Assembly (NCBI RefSeq): GCF_021026195.1
Contig: NZ_JAJNCT010000028.1
Span: forward strand, 166,576 to 230,575
Origin: Comamonas koreensis
Lineage (GTDB): Bacteria > Pseudomonadota > Gammaproteobacteria > Burkholderiales > Burkholderiaceae_C
Reading direction: 5' to 3'
Length of the DNA: 64,000 nucleotides
Shown: one piece after another, positions 17,220-26,554 of the stretch
Position numbering within the stretch: the stretch's first letter is position 1
Layout: each line of letters starts with the position of its first letter
Notes under the pieces: generated by a model
The model's database searches: none
Told to the model about the DNA's origin: nothing
What the model saw: the letters and a program-made list of their open reading frames with translations, nothing else
Made by a program: the position numbers and the translations under genes

Positions 17220-18038
17220 TCAGCGCAGCATGCTGGACATGGCCGACAGGCAGTTGGTCATGCGCACGGCCGATTCGATGTCCGGCGCGCTGAAGCGCAC
17301 TGTGCGGCCATCGACCCGCTCCAGCGTCGGCCACTGGCAGAACAGATCGGCCATGCCGGGCGAGGTGGCGGCAATCTGCACCTGCACCGGGCTCGCCGTT
17401 GGCAGCGGCTGGCAGCGCGCGCGGCCGGCCAGGCCCTGCGCCACCCCGGCGCGGATGGCCTGTTGCGCCTGCTCGGGCGAGAGGCTGATGCCACTGCCCT
17501 GGCCGGTGGCGCGCTTGGTCTGCACAAACACCGCATGCGGGAAAATCGCCTGGTTCTCCTCGCGCAGCACATCGTCGCCGGCCAGCATCACCACCGGCGC
17601 GCCATAGGCGCCTGCCAAGGCGCCATAAATGCTGGCCTCGCTGGCCTCCTGCCCGTTGATGTGGATGCTGGCAAAGGCAAAGCTGTTGATGGTGTGGGCC
17701 AGAATGCCCCGGCCCTGCGCGCGCGAGTGGTAGCCGACCATGCAGACCGCATCCACCCCCAGCTCCACACCGGCCACCATGCTCAGGTAGCGCGGCTTGC
17801 CCTGGATGACCTGGGCACGCGCATCGAGCAGATCGGGCGGCATATTGCGAAAGCCGCCATGCGAGTCGTTGACATAGACCTCCAGCGCGCCAGCGGCAAA
17901 AGCGCCTTCGACGGCGGCATTGGCCTCCTGGGCCATCAGGCGGCGCGCGCGCTCGTACTCGGGGTTGCCCGCGCGCACCTGCTCGGGGTGGTAGACACCG
18001 GCCACGCCTTCGATATCGACAGAAATCAGTACTTTCAT
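17220..18038 (-). CDS. dppA: M55 family D-aminopeptidase
   Basis: A zinc peptidase of the DppA family, which removes N-terminal D-amino acids from short peptides in the cytoplasm. The 272-residue protein conserves the DppA metal and catalytic residues at the same numbering: Asp8 and Glu10 (SVDIEGVAG), His60 (NDSHGG), His104 (GYHSR), His115, and a Glu at 131 or 134. The ATG at 18038 begins MKVLISVDIEGVAG; a longer upstream frame overlaps the next gene. It lies 4 bases after the P1 peptidase gene and probably forms an operon with it and the Bug receptor. Confidence 0.9.
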   Translation of the reverse strand: MKVLISVDIEGVAGVYHPEQVRAGNPEYERARRLMAQEANAAVEGAFAAGALEVYVNDSHGGFRNMPPDLLDARAQVIQGKPRYLSMVAGVELGVDAVCMVGYHSRAQGRGILAHTINSFAFASIHINGQEASEASIYGALAGAYGAPVVMLAGDDVLREENQAIFPHAVFVQTKRATGQGSGISLSPEQAQQAIRAGVAQGLAGRARCQPLPTASPVQVQIAATSPGMADLFCQWPTLERVDGRTVRFSAPDIESAVRMTNCLSAMSSMLR

Positions 18039-18042
18039 CGCT

Positions 18043-19146
18043 TCAGTCCTTGCAGAGTTCTTGCAGCCCCCAGCGCTGGTGGCCGTCGCGCCCTTGCACG
18101 CTCTGGGCATGCCACAGCGCATTCAAAATGGATTGTTCCACCGCATCGGCCGCCGCGCGGAACAGCGGGTCCAGCTGCGCCTCATGCAGCATCGCCAGCG
18201 CCGGCATGGGTGCGGCCGCATCGGCCGGCAAGGTGTAAGCGGTCGAGAACGCCAGCGCAATATCGCCGCTGCCATGGCCGTAGCAGGAGCCGGTATTGGC
18301 CAGGCCGGCCGCCGCACGCCGCGCCACACGGCTGAGCTGGCGGCTGTCCAGCGGTGCATCGGTGGCCAGCAGCATGATGATGCTGCCCTTGTCCACACCG
18401 TCGCCTGCTGCGGCAGCCGTAGCTGCGGCAGCCGTAGCTGCGGCCAGCTTGGCCTGCAGCCGCCGCTCCAGCGCTGCGCCCGGTGCCTGGCCGCCCCAGC
18501 GCAGATCGGACAGCTTGCCCATATTGGCCAGCACCAGCGCGCCGACGGTGTAGCGCTGCTCGCCCACCACCACCTGGCGCGATGCGCTGCCGATGCCACC
18601 CTTGAGCTGGAAGGCCGACATGCCCCGGCCCGCGCCCACTGCGCCTTGCTGCACTTCGGTCGAGGCGCTGTCCAGCGCTGCCTGGTAGTGCGCCGGGCCA
18701 ATGGCCATGCGCTGGATATCGCTCAGGTAGCCGTCATTGCATTCCAGCACCAGCGCATTCACGGTGGGCAGGCTGCGGCCGCATTCGGGGTTGGCGGCAA
18801 TGCAGTGCGCAATCTGCGCCTGCACCACGGCAGAGACGCCAAAGGTATTGGTCAGCGCAATCGGGGTTTCAATCTGGCCCAGCTCGGCCAGCTGCACCAG
18901 GCCGGCGCTCTTGCCAAAGCCATTGATCACCGCCAGGCCCGCAGGCAGCTTGTGCATAAAGGGGTTGCCCTGCGGAGGGATCAGCACCGTGACCCCGGTC
19001 TGCAGATCGCCATCGGCCACCGTGCAATGCCCCAGGCGCAGGCCAGCCACATCGGTGATGGCATTGCGCGGGCCCGCCGGCAGCAGGCCGACGACCGGCA
19101 ATTGCCTGCAGGCGGCCAGCAGTGCGGCGTCTTGGGGCTCAGTCAA
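18043..19146 (-). CDS. dmpA: P1 (S58) family aminopeptidase, DmpA-like
   Basis: An N-terminal nucleophile-fold peptidase related to Ochrobactrum DmpA, an L-aminopeptidase/D-amidase that self-cleaves before its catalytic Ser. The 367-residue protein has NAITDVAGLRLGHC near the start, ECNDGYLSD, and the cleavage/nucleophile site DKGSIIMLLATDAPLD with Ser255 predicted as nucleophile. The start appears to be TTG at 19146, overlapping the Bug gene's stop by 8 bases. A short alanine-coding tandem repeat (TAGCTGCGGCAGCCG units, 18415-18445) lies just ahead of the cleavage site. Confidence 0.9.
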   Translation of the reverse strand: MTEPQDAALLAACRQLPVVGLLPAGPRNAITDVAGLRLGHCTVADGDLQTGVTVLIPPQGNPFMHKLPAGLAVINGFGKSAGLVQLAELGQIETPIALTNTFGVSAVVQAQIAHCIAANPECGRSLPTVNALVLECNDGYLSDIQRMAIGPAHYQAALDSASTEVQQGAVGAGRGMSAFQLKGGIGSASRQVVVGEQRYTVGALVLANMGKLSDLRWGGQAPGAALERRLQAKLAAATAAAATAAAAGDGVDKGSIIMLLATDAPLDSRQLSRVARRAAAGLANTGSCYGHGSGDIALAFSTAYTLPADAAAPMPALAMLHEAQLDPLFRAAADAVEQSILNALWHAQSVQGRDGHQRWGLQELCKD

Positions 19147-20158
19147 TGTGCGCTCCCGAGTCCTGCACCACCTGCTTCCAGTAGGCCAGCTCGGCCGGCA
19201 GGCTGGCCTTGAAGCTCTGCGGGGTCGACACCACCGATTCGGCGCCCAAGGTCTTCAGGCGCTCGGCCATCACCGGCGTGGCCAGCACCTTGGTGATGGC
19301 GGCATGCAGGCGCACGACGACGGTATCGGGCGTGCCGGCCGGTGCAAACAGGCCGTACCAGCTGGTAACAGCCAGGCCCTTGCCCAACGGCGGGATCTCG
19401 GGCGCCAGCTGGGTTGGCTTGTCCGAGGCCACGCCCAGCACCCGCAGCTTGCCGCTGGTCACAAAGGGCATCACGCCGGGAAAGCTGCCAAAGGTCATCG
19501 GCAGCTGGCCGGCCACCACATCGGTGGCAGCGGCCGAGGCGCCCTTGTACGGCACATGCAGCAGGTCCACGCCCTTTTGCTTTTTCAGCATCTCGCCCAG
19601 CAAATGGTTCAGGGTGCCATTGCCGGCCGAGGCGTACTCGACCTTGCCCGGGTGCTGCTTGGCATAGGCCACCAGCTCGTCCAGGTTCTTGGCCGGAAAG
19701 TTCGGGTTCACCACCAGCAGGTAAGGTGCCACGGCCAGCTGCATCACCGGCGTGAAGTCCTTGATCGGGTCAAACGGCACCGAGCTGTAGAGCGCCGGGT
19801 TGATCGTGTAGGCGCTCTGCGCCGTCACCAAAAAGGTGTAGCCATCGGCCGCGCTGCGCGCCACCTGGCTGGTGCCCACATTGCCATTGGCCCCTGCCCG
19901 GTTCTCCACAATCACCGGCTGCCCGAGCGACTGGCCCAGGCCCTGCGCCACGGCACGGGCAATCACGTCATTGGCACCGCCGGGTGCCTGGGGCACGACA
20001 AAGGTGATGGGTTTGCTCGGCCAATTGGCGCTACTGGCAGCACTGCCTTGGGCCCAGGCCTGGGGTAGCACGCCGCCCGCCAGCACGGTGGCCAGTGCCG
20101 CAGCCAGCGCGGCACGGCGCGGCAAGCAAGCTGAAGAGGGGGTCGTGTCAAACATCAT
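19139..20158 (-). CDS. Bug/TctC family periplasmic receptor
   Basis: Tripartite tricarboxylate-type solute receptor, a family hugely expanded in Burkholderiales and often without a linked transporter. The 339-residue protein has a signal peptide ending near AQAWAQG, the WPSKPITFVVPQAPGGANDVIAR motif, IVENRAGANGNVG, and VDLLHVPYKG. The first ATG of the pair at 20158 follows an AGGAG site. Its ligand is unknown; position at the head of an operon with two peptidases active on D-amino-acid-containing or N-terminally blocked peptides suggests a peptide-like substrate (inference). Confidence 0.9.
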   Translation of the reverse strand: MMFDTTPSSACLPRRAALAAALATVLAGGVLPQAWAQGSAASSANWPSKPITFVVPQAPGGANDVIARAVAQGLGQSLGQPVIVENRAGANGNVGTSQVARSAADGYTFLVTAQSAYTINPALYSSVPFDPIKDFTPVMQLAVAPYLLVVNPNFPAKNLDELVAYAKQHPGKVEYASAGNGTLNHLLGEMLKKQKGVDLLHVPYKGASAAATDVVAGQLPMTFGSFPGVMPFVTSGKLRVLGVASDKPTQLAPEIPPLGKGLAVTSWYGLFAPAGTPDTVVVRLHAAITKVLATPVMAERLKTLGAESVVSTPQSFKASLPAELAYWKQVVQDSGAHID

Positions 20159-20302
20159 TGCAATATCTCCTGGAAAAAGGCACAGCGCCGGCAGTCCCGC
20201 GCGGCGCAGCCGCCATTGTTGCACTGGCCGGGAGGCAGAATGCCGCGCCGGGCCCTGGCCACACATCGCGATTGCAGCAGAGGCCAGCGCCCAAATACGG
20301 GG

Positions 20303-23176
20303 CTATAAAAGTACCAAACCCGGCGGCAGGCTGTCGCCCAGGCTGCGTTGCTGGTCTTCGGCATCCATGGCCACCACCTGGCTCACCATCGCGATCCAGC
20401 GCTCGGGTGCGCCGCTGCTGCGCATCTTGTCCAGCACCTCCGTGCGCAGCGCATCGGGCAGGTCGCGGGCGCGGTCGCCGGTCATGCGGGCCATCTGCAG
20501 CGCGGCAAACATGGCGGTCTCGTTGCGGCGCCAGTCCTGGGCCAGCGTGGCCTGCACAAACTCCTGGGCGGCGTTGGGTGGCATGACCAGGTGGGCATTG
20601 GCGGCCATCGGCTGGCGGGCAGCCAGGCGGCCTATGGCCCACCAGGTCTGCACGGTTTCGCCCTCGCGCTTCAGGCGCTGCAGCATCCACTGGCCCATCT
20701 CCTGGCGGTACTGCCAAGGGACGGCCTCCATCGCGGCAAACAGGCGCAGCATGTCGTCATAGCTGCCATGGCTGCTTTTGCCGCCGCTGCCATCGGCGCG
20801 CTTGCGGGTGGTTTGCTGCACCGCCTTTTGCATGTGGCCGGCCACATCTTCGAGCAGCTCCATCTGCTGCGCTTCGTTCAAGCCGGCCGCTACGCGGCGC
20901 CAGAACACCCACCATTCGGTCCAGTTGCCCGGCTCCTTGCCATGGCCCAGGCCTTGCGGGTACAGCGCCCAGACCTGCTCCACCCGCCAGGCATCGAGCT
21001 GCGCGCCTAGGCCCGGGCGCAGGCACCAGCCGGCCAGGTTCAGCCAGGCGCGCTCATGCTCGGGCGTGCGGCGGCGGCGCTTGGCACGCGCCAGCAGCGC
21101 ATCAAACATGGCGCGCAGCAGGGCCAGGTCCCAGCTGTTGCGCGGGCCCAGCAGCCGCTCCAGCACCTGGCGCAGCTGGCGCACTTCCTTGGCGTCCACC
21201 GCCTGCGCCTGGTTGCCAAAAATACGGTCGATCTGCGCAATCGCCTGCTCGCGGCGCGCGCTGGCCCGCGCCTCGTCGGCGCTGTCCTCGGTGGCCGCGC
21301 TGTCATCGGCTGCCTGCACGGCGCCGCGCAGGCTGAGCGGCAGCAGCCAGGATTGGCTGGGGTCGTCGACCGCCAGGCAGCGCACTTCCAGGGTGCCGAC
21401 TTCGGTCATGCTGGCCTGCAGCTGCACCTCGATCTGGCTCTTGTGCTGGCCCTCGGGTGCCGGCAGCACGGTGGCCAGCGGCGGCAGCTCCACCCAACCT
21501 TCCCCCTGCAGCGGGGCCAGTTGCCCGGCCTGGGCCGGCTGGCTGGGCAAGCTGTTGGCCAGCAGGTCAAAGCGCACCGCCTGGCCCAGCTTGAGCGCAA
21601 AGCGCCGGCCCGATAAAACCATGCGCACGCCTTCCTGGGTGCCGCGTGGCACCAGGCACAGGCCCTGGGGTGCTGCGCCTTTGGCTCCGCGCAGCAGCAG
21701 CCAGTAGCTGCGGGCCGATCCGCCACCAATCTGCGGCAAACGGCTGCGCAAGCTGGCCACAGGTGGCGCTGCTGCATCGGCCGCTGCGGTTAGCGCTGCA
21801 GCGGGCTCAGCCTCAGGCGCAAAACGGGTCAGGCCATAGGCGGCCGCGCCCCGGGCCACCGCCCAATCGGGGTGCGGGTTGTGCAGCATGCGCACTGGCG
21901 CGCCACGCCAGGCGCTGAGCTGCTGCGTCAGCCGCTCCACCACCGCATGCGCATGGAACACGCCGCCATTGAGCAAGACGGTATCGGGCAGCGCCTGCGC
22001 CCCGCCACTGCCCGCATGCTGCGCCAAAAACTGCGCCAGGTGCCGGGTGATGGCCGCATCGGCCGGGTATGGCAAGCCAAAGCCGCGCAAGGCACCCTGG
22101 CGTTTGCTGGGCACCGCGCTGCGATCGGCCAGCGGCAAAAATCCTTCAACCACCCATTGCTGCACCTGGGCACGGCTCAGGCTGGCGGTCTTGCTTTGGG
22201 CCAGCAGCCGGCTGCCGCCGCCCAGCATGGTCACGGCGACCTGCTCAGGTGCATCGGCTGCCAGCAACTGCTCCTTGGCGATGCGGCAGCGCTGCACCAG
22301 TTGCGCAAAACGGGCTGCCGGCAGGCGCTGGCCTTCGGGTGCAAACTGGGGCTCCAGCTGGTGGGCCAGCGCCAGGTCCATGTTGTCACCGCCCAGCATC
22401 AAATGCTCGCCCACGGCAGTGCGCGTCAGGCTGGGCAGGCCGCCATCGGCAGCGGGTTCGACCTGGATCAAGGTCAGGTCGGTGGTGCCACCGCCCACAT
22501 CCACCACCAGCACCAGGCGGCTATCGGCCAGCCGCGCAGCCAGCTGCTCGCCCTGCAGCACCAGCCAGTCATGGAAAGCGGCCTTGGGCTCTTCGAGCAA
22601 ATGCACCTGGGGCAGGCTCGCCAGTTGGGCGGCCTCCAGGGTCAGCGCGCGTGCGCCCTCGTCAAACGAGGCCGGCACCGTCAGCACAACGATCTGCGCG
22701 CCGAGCGGCGCCTGCGGATGGGCCTGCTCCCAGGCGGCCTTGACATGGGCCAGGTACGAAGCCGATGCCGCGAGGGGCGATATCTTGGCGACCTCGTCAC
22801 CGGCGCCCCAGGGCAGGATGGCCGCGCTGCGGTCCACCCCGGGGTGCGACAGCCAGCTTTTGGCGCTGGCCACCAGGCGGCTGGGCACGGCGGCGCCCAA
22901 GTCACGGGCCCAGCGGCCGATGACTGCAGGTGCTTCGTCGCTCGCGCCTTGCGGCGGCCAGGGCCGCTGCCAGGCATCGCCCAGCTCGCCCGCTGCGGCC
23001 TGGTAGCGCACGGAGGGCAGCAGGGTCTGCGCCTGAACTTCCGCCGCGCTGCTGCGTTGGGGAATGGTCAGCAGTGCAATCTCGTCCCCCGCCGCCGTCA
23101 GTGCTGCATAGGCCACCACCGTGTGGCTGGTGCCCAGATCGATACCAATGACATAGGAGGGAGACGAGGAATTCAT
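20303..23176 (-). CDS. Large Hsp70-family (DnaK-like) protein
   Basis: A 957-residue protein with a complete Hsp70 ATPase domain in its first half: IGIDLGTSHTVVAYA (phosphate 1), VVDVGGGTTDLTL (phosphate 2), VLLNGGVFHAHAVVERL (adenosine region). The second half (residues ~480-957) is not the classical substrate domain but a helical extension, possibly the DUF3731 type seen in large Hsp70 paralogues. In related genomes such a protein is often adjacent to a shorter Hsp70 and a DUF2760 protein; here those partners lie 28 kb away at 51.5-54.0 kb. Clients are unknown. A strong terminator for the upstream gcd gene ends 20 bases before its start. Confidence 0.88.
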   Translation of the reverse strand: MNSSSPSYVIGIDLGTSHTVVAYAALTAAGDEIALLTIPQRSSAAEVQAQTLLPSVRYQAAAGELGDAWQRPWPPQGASDEAPAVIGRWARDLGAAVPSRLVASAKSWLSHPGVDRSAAILPWGAGDEVAKISPLAASASYLAHVKAAWEQAHPQAPLGAQIVVLTVPASFDEGARALTLEAAQLASLPQVHLLEEPKAAFHDWLVLQGEQLAARLADSRLVLVVDVGGGTTDLTLIQVEPAADGGLPSLTRTAVGEHLMLGGDNMDLALAHQLEPQFAPEGQRLPAARFAQLVQRCRIAKEQLLAADAPEQVAVTMLGGGSRLLAQSKTASLSRAQVQQWVVEGFLPLADRSAVPSKRQGALRGFGLPYPADAAITRHLAQFLAQHAGSGGAQALPDTVLLNGGVFHAHAVVERLTQQLSAWRGAPVRMLHNPHPDWAVARGAAAYGLTRFAPEAEPAAALTAAADAAAPPVASLRSRLPQIGGGSARSYWLLLRGAKGAAPQGLCLVPRGTQEGVRMVLSGRRFALKLGQAVRFDLLANSLPSQPAQAGQLAPLQGEGWVELPPLATVLPAPEGQHKSQIEVQLQASMTEVGTLEVRCLAVDDPSQSWLLPLSLRGAVQAADDSAATEDSADEARASARREQAIAQIDRIFGNQAQAVDAKEVRQLRQVLERLLGPRNSWDLALLRAMFDALLARAKRRRRTPEHERAWLNLAGWCLRPGLGAQLDAWRVEQVWALYPQGLGHGKEPGNWTEWWVFWRRVAAGLNEAQQMELLEDVAGHMQKAVQQTTRKRADGSGGKSSHGSYDDMLRLFAAMEAVPWQYRQEMGQWMLQRLKREGETVQTWWAIGRLAARQPMAANAHLVMPPNAAQEFVQATLAQDWRRNETAMFAALQMARMTGDRARDLPDALRTEVLDKMRSSGAPERWIAMVSQVVAMDAEDQQRSLGDSLPPGLVLL

Positions 23177-23195
23177 AAACGGCCAAGCGAGACGG

Positions 23196-23221
23196 CAAAA
23201 ACCCGGCCAAGGATGGCCGGG
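23196..23221 (-). terminator. Terminator of gcd
   Basis: On the minus strand the 8-bp stem CCCGGCCA / TGGCCGGG is followed by TTTTTG, about 100 bases after the gcd stop and only 20 bases before the large Hsp70 start. It should isolate gcd from the Hsp70 gene or act as an attenuator for the latter. Confidence 0.75.
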
Positions 23222-23316
23222 TAGGCGAATCGTAACAATTCTTGCAAAGACCCAGGGGGCCTCTGCGAAAGCGGTGCCCCTGGGGCGGCAGCGCCCGCTA
23301 TGTCCGCGTCTTCAGC

Positions 23317-25719
23317 TCAATCCGGCAATGCATAGGCCATCAGCGAGTCGCCCATCTTGGTGCCGAACGAGCCATGCCCGCCGGCCATGATGACCACATA
23401 CTGCTTGCCGCCGATGTCATAAGTCATGGGAGTAGCCTGGCCGCCCGCAGGCAGGCGCGCCTGCCAGAGCAGCTCGCCATTGCTGGCGTTGAAGGCGCGC
23501 AGGTAGTCGTCTTGCGTTGCGCCGATGAACATCAGATTGCCACCGGTGGAGATCAGGCCGCCCAGGCCCGGCACGCCGGCCTTGATAGGAGGCAGCTGCA
23601 TCAGCTTGGGCAGGCTGTCGCGGATGGTGCCCACGCGCTTGCGCCACACGACTTCATGCGTCGCGAGATCCACTCCGGCGACGGTCATCCATGCAGGTTC
23701 CTTGCAAGGCAGGCCCAGCGGCGACAGGAAGGCATTGAGCTCTACGCCATACGGCGTACCATACATGGGCTGCACGCCCTGCTCGGTGCCAGCGCCTTTT
23801 TCGGTGCGCGGGCGGTTCGGGTCCGCCGGGATCAGGCGCGAGACAAAGGGCAGGCCCAGCGGATTCATGAACGCCACCTGGCGGTCGCTGTCCACCGACA
23901 TGCCACCCCATTCAAAGATGCCGAGGTTGCCGGGGAACACCAAGGTGCCATTCTCCGACGGCGGCGTGTAGATGCCCTCGTAGTTCAGGCGGTGGAAGAT
24001 CACCCGGCACATCAGCTGGTCGAACATGGTGGCGCCCCACATGTTCTTGTCCGTCAGGTTCTCATGCGGCCCCATGTTCAACGGCGAGAACGGCTGCGTT
24101 GGCGAATAGTGCTCGCCCTTGGTTTGCGGGCCGCGCTTGACGCTTTGCGGCACCGGCTTTTCGGTCACCGGCAGGATCGCTTCGCCATTCGTCCGGTTGA
24201 GCACAAACAGCTGACCGGTCTTGGTCAACACATAAATCGCAGGCACCGTGGTGCCATCGGGCCGTTTGAGGTCGACCAGCGAAGGCTGCGAGGGCACATC
24301 CATGTCCCAGAGGTCATGGTGGGTGGTCTGGAAGTTCCAGACCAGCTTGCCGGTGCTGGCATCCAGGGCCAGCATCGAGTTGGCATAGCGCTCCTTCAAT
24401 TCGGTACGGTCACCGCCCCAGATATCGGGCGTTCCGACGCCCGTCGGCACGTAGACGATGTCGGTCTGGGCGTCATAGGCCAGTGGCGCCCAGGCGTTGG
24501 GGGAGTTGTGCACAAACTCGCCTTTTTCGCCGGGCATCTGGTTCGGGTCTTCGGCACCGGTATCGAACACCCAGCGCAGCGCGCCGGTGTTGACGTCATA
24601 ACCGCGAATCACGCCAGAAGGTTCCGCGTTGGACAGGTTGTCGGTGATCGAGCCACCAATCACAATCGTCGAGCCCGTCACCACCGGGGGCGATGTGGGG
24701 TTGTAGCCGCCACGGTAAGGAAACGGCATATTCGCCTGCAGATCCACCTGGCCCTGGCTGCCAAAGTCGCTGCAAGGCTTGCCGGTGTCCGGGTTCACCG
24801 CGAACAGGCGCCCATCGTTCACCGGCAGAATCACCTTGCGGGGGCACTCGGCCGAGGCCTGGGTCAGGTTCTTATGCACGCTGGCGCTGTTGGCCTCGAC
24901 GTTGGCGCTGTCGTAGTAAGACACGCCTCGGCAGGTCAGATGCTGGAAGGTCCGGTCGGCCTTCAGCTGCGGATCAAAGCGCCAGAGGCGCTTGCCGGTT
25001 GCGGGGTCGAGGGCATCGAGGAACTGGTGCGTCGTGCAGATGAACATGCGGTTGCCCACCTTGATGGGGGTCAGCTCCGCCGTGGTTTCGCCCGAGTCGT
25101 CATCGCCCTTGAAGTCGCCGGTCTGGTACTTCCAGGCCAGCTGGAGCTTGTTCACATTGCCATCGTTGATCTGCGCCAGCGGCGAGTAGCGCACACCCGC
25201 CTGGGTGCGGCCATAGGCCGGCCAGTCGGCATCTGCTACCCCTGCTACCGGCGTTTTCTGCGCCGATGGCGCGCGCGCCAGGCTGCCATTGACTTCTTGC
25301 GGATCGTTGAACCAGCTCAGGCCCAGCACCGCGAGCACCGCCACCAGGCCCAGCGACAGCAGCGATTTCGCGCCCGCGCTGGGCAGCAGCCGCCGGCTGG
25401 CCCAAGGCAACACCAGCCACAGCCCCAGCACAAACCAGATATCCAATCGCGGCGTCAGCGCCCAGAAATCGGTCCCCGACTCCCAGATGCCCCATGCGAT
25501 CGTCGCGAACAGCAGCACGGCATACAGCCACAGGCTTGCGACGCGGTCACGCGCATACAACCAGGTGATGACGGCCAGCACCACGCCTGCCACCAGGTAG
25601 TAGGCCGAGCCACCGAGCGCTATCAGCCATCCCCCGCCCCCCACTAAAAACAAGGTCACCAGGACCAGGATCGCTACCGTTATGTTTCTAGCGATGGGTT
25701 TGCCATGCGATTGCGTCAT
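23317..25719 (-). CDS. gcd: Membrane-bound PQQ-dependent glucose dehydrogenase
   Basis: This quinoprotein oxidises aldoses (glucose to gluconolactone) on the periplasmic side and passes electrons to ubiquinone. The 800-residue length matches Gcd (about 796). The first ~150 residues hold the membrane anchor (VAILVLVTLFLVGGGGWLIAL, AYYLVAGVVLAVITWLY, LWLYAVLLFATIAWGIW, IWFVLGLWLVLPWAS). The rest is the eight-bladed quinoprotein propeller, with tryptophan-docking repeats and a C-terminus QATPMTYDIGGKQYVVIMAG and HGSFGTKMGD almost as in E. coli Gcd. The ATG at 25719 is chosen for the membrane anchor. No PQQ biosynthesis genes are in the window, but a PqqU-like receptor is. Confidence 0.93.
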   Translation of the reverse strand: MTQSHGKPIARNITVAILVLVTLFLVGGGGWLIALGGSAYYLVAGVVLAVITWLYARDRVASLWLYAVLLFATIAWGIWESGTDFWALTPRLDIWFVLGLWLVLPWASRRLLPSAGAKSLLSLGLVAVLAVLGLSWFNDPQEVNGSLARAPSAQKTPVAGVADADWPAYGRTQAGVRYSPLAQINDGNVNKLQLAWKYQTGDFKGDDDSGETTAELTPIKVGNRMFICTTHQFLDALDPATGKRLWRFDPQLKADRTFQHLTCRGVSYYDSANVEANSASVHKNLTQASAECPRKVILPVNDGRLFAVNPDTGKPCSDFGSQGQVDLQANMPFPYRGGYNPTSPPVVTGSTIVIGGSITDNLSNAEPSGVIRGYDVNTGALRWVFDTGAEDPNQMPGEKGEFVHNSPNAWAPLAYDAQTDIVYVPTGVGTPDIWGGDRTELKERYANSMLALDASTGKLVWNFQTTHHDLWDMDVPSQPSLVDLKRPDGTTVPAIYVLTKTGQLFVLNRTNGEAILPVTEKPVPQSVKRGPQTKGEHYSPTQPFSPLNMGPHENLTDKNMWGATMFDQLMCRVIFHRLNYEGIYTPPSENGTLVFPGNLGIFEWGGMSVDSDRQVAFMNPLGLPFVSRLIPADPNRPRTEKGAGTEQGVQPMYGTPYGVELNAFLSPLGLPCKEPAWMTVAGVDLATHEVVWRKRVGTIRDSLPKLMQLPPIKAGVPGLGGLISTGGNLMFIGATQDDYLRAFNASNGELLWQARLPAGGQATPMTYDIGGKQYVVIMAGGHGSFGTKMGDSLMAYALPD

Positions 25720-25971
25720 TGCTTCCACTTTCAGGCCCTCGGGCCCCAGGTTGAACGGAAGACTTCTACCCATTGGAGCAGTCGCTGAACGTTCATAGGG
25801 CCGCTGAATTGGATGAGTCGGCAACTATTGCAGCACTAGGCGGGGGCGTTGTCTGTCAGCCAAAGGCGGTGTTTACCGGCTGGTTCCCGAGAAGCGCGGT
25901 AATTCCAAACGCACTGTTGCGGACCCTCTGCACCACCTCTTGTCAGCCGGAAGACAACCGGTTTTGCCTAT

Positions 25972-26463
25972 TCAGCGCTTGCGCTGCGAGCGCATCCACC
26001 ACATTTGCCAGCCGGCTCCCACCAGAAAGATGACCAACCACACGAGCACCGTGCCACGTACCAACGGTGATTCTGGCCCTGTAGCCAGGGGATGGCCGAC
26101 CGGCAGACGCGTCAAGGTCTCGCCAATGGCAGGGACCAATAGCAGAAAGAAGCTGAAAGAAAAGCCAAACTGCGACAGGTAGGGAACCAGGCGTGGGAAC
26201 AGCGGCAGCTGCCGGATGAGCAATGACCCGCCGATGACCAACAGCGCCAGAATGCCCAACGCATGGCCGGCGTTGAAGCCTCCGGTGCTGGACAGGCCGA
26301 AAGCGGTCAGCACCGACAGCAACAACCCCACCAGGTACAGCTGACCCGAGCGCTTGGCCGGCTCAATGGCGCGGTAGCGGACAAAGCTGTACAAGCCGGC
26401 AGCGAGCGGCAGCAAACTGATGGCGGTATGGAAGGCGCCAAGCGTGGAGATGGGATGTGGCAT
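25972..26463 (-). CDS. Small four-helix membrane protein
   Basis: A 163-residue integral membrane protein with four predicted membrane segments: STLGAFHTAISLLPLAAGLY, YLVGLLLSVLTAFGLSS, ALGILALLVIGGSLLI, and VLVWLVIFLVGAGWQMWW, with FGFSFSFFLLLVPAIGETL between. It resembles DUF2306-type proteins loosely, but I do not assign a function. The ATG at 26463 is chosen because upstream codons in the same frame encode non-membrane sequence and cross the operator. It is preceded by a TetR-type operator (26485-26498) and lies downstream of the tetR gene. Confidence 0.7.
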   Translation of the reverse strand: MPHPISTLGAFHTAISLLPLAAGLYSFVRYRAIEPAKRSGQLYLVGLLLSVLTAFGLSSTGGFNAGHALGILALLVIGGSLLIRQLPLFPRLVPYLSQFGFSFSFFLLLVPAIGETLTRLPVGHPLATGPESPLVRGTVLVWLVIFLVGAGWQMWWMRSQRKR

Positions 26464-26484
26464 GGGAACGTCTTTCCAAAAACA

Positions 26485-26498
26485 ACCGACTAGTTGGT
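26485..26498. promoter_or_regulatory. TetR operator candidate before the membrane protein gene
   Basis: ACCGACTAGTTGGT is a near-perfect palindrome (ACC-R-ACTAGT-Y-GGT) 21 bases upstream of the gene. The core ACTAGTTGGT recurs upstream of the tetR gene at 27178-27187, the pattern expected for an autoregulated repressor controlling its neighbour. Confidence 0.6.
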
Positions 26499-26554
26499 CG
26501 AGTACCAGGGTAAAAAATAGAGGGCCCGACGACCTGGGATGATCGGGCCATTCT

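Noticed and set aside
18415..18445. Short tandem repeat considered as CRISPR or minisatellite
   Set aside because: Only about two units of a 15-base alanine-coding repeat inside the P1 peptidase gene; no spacers.
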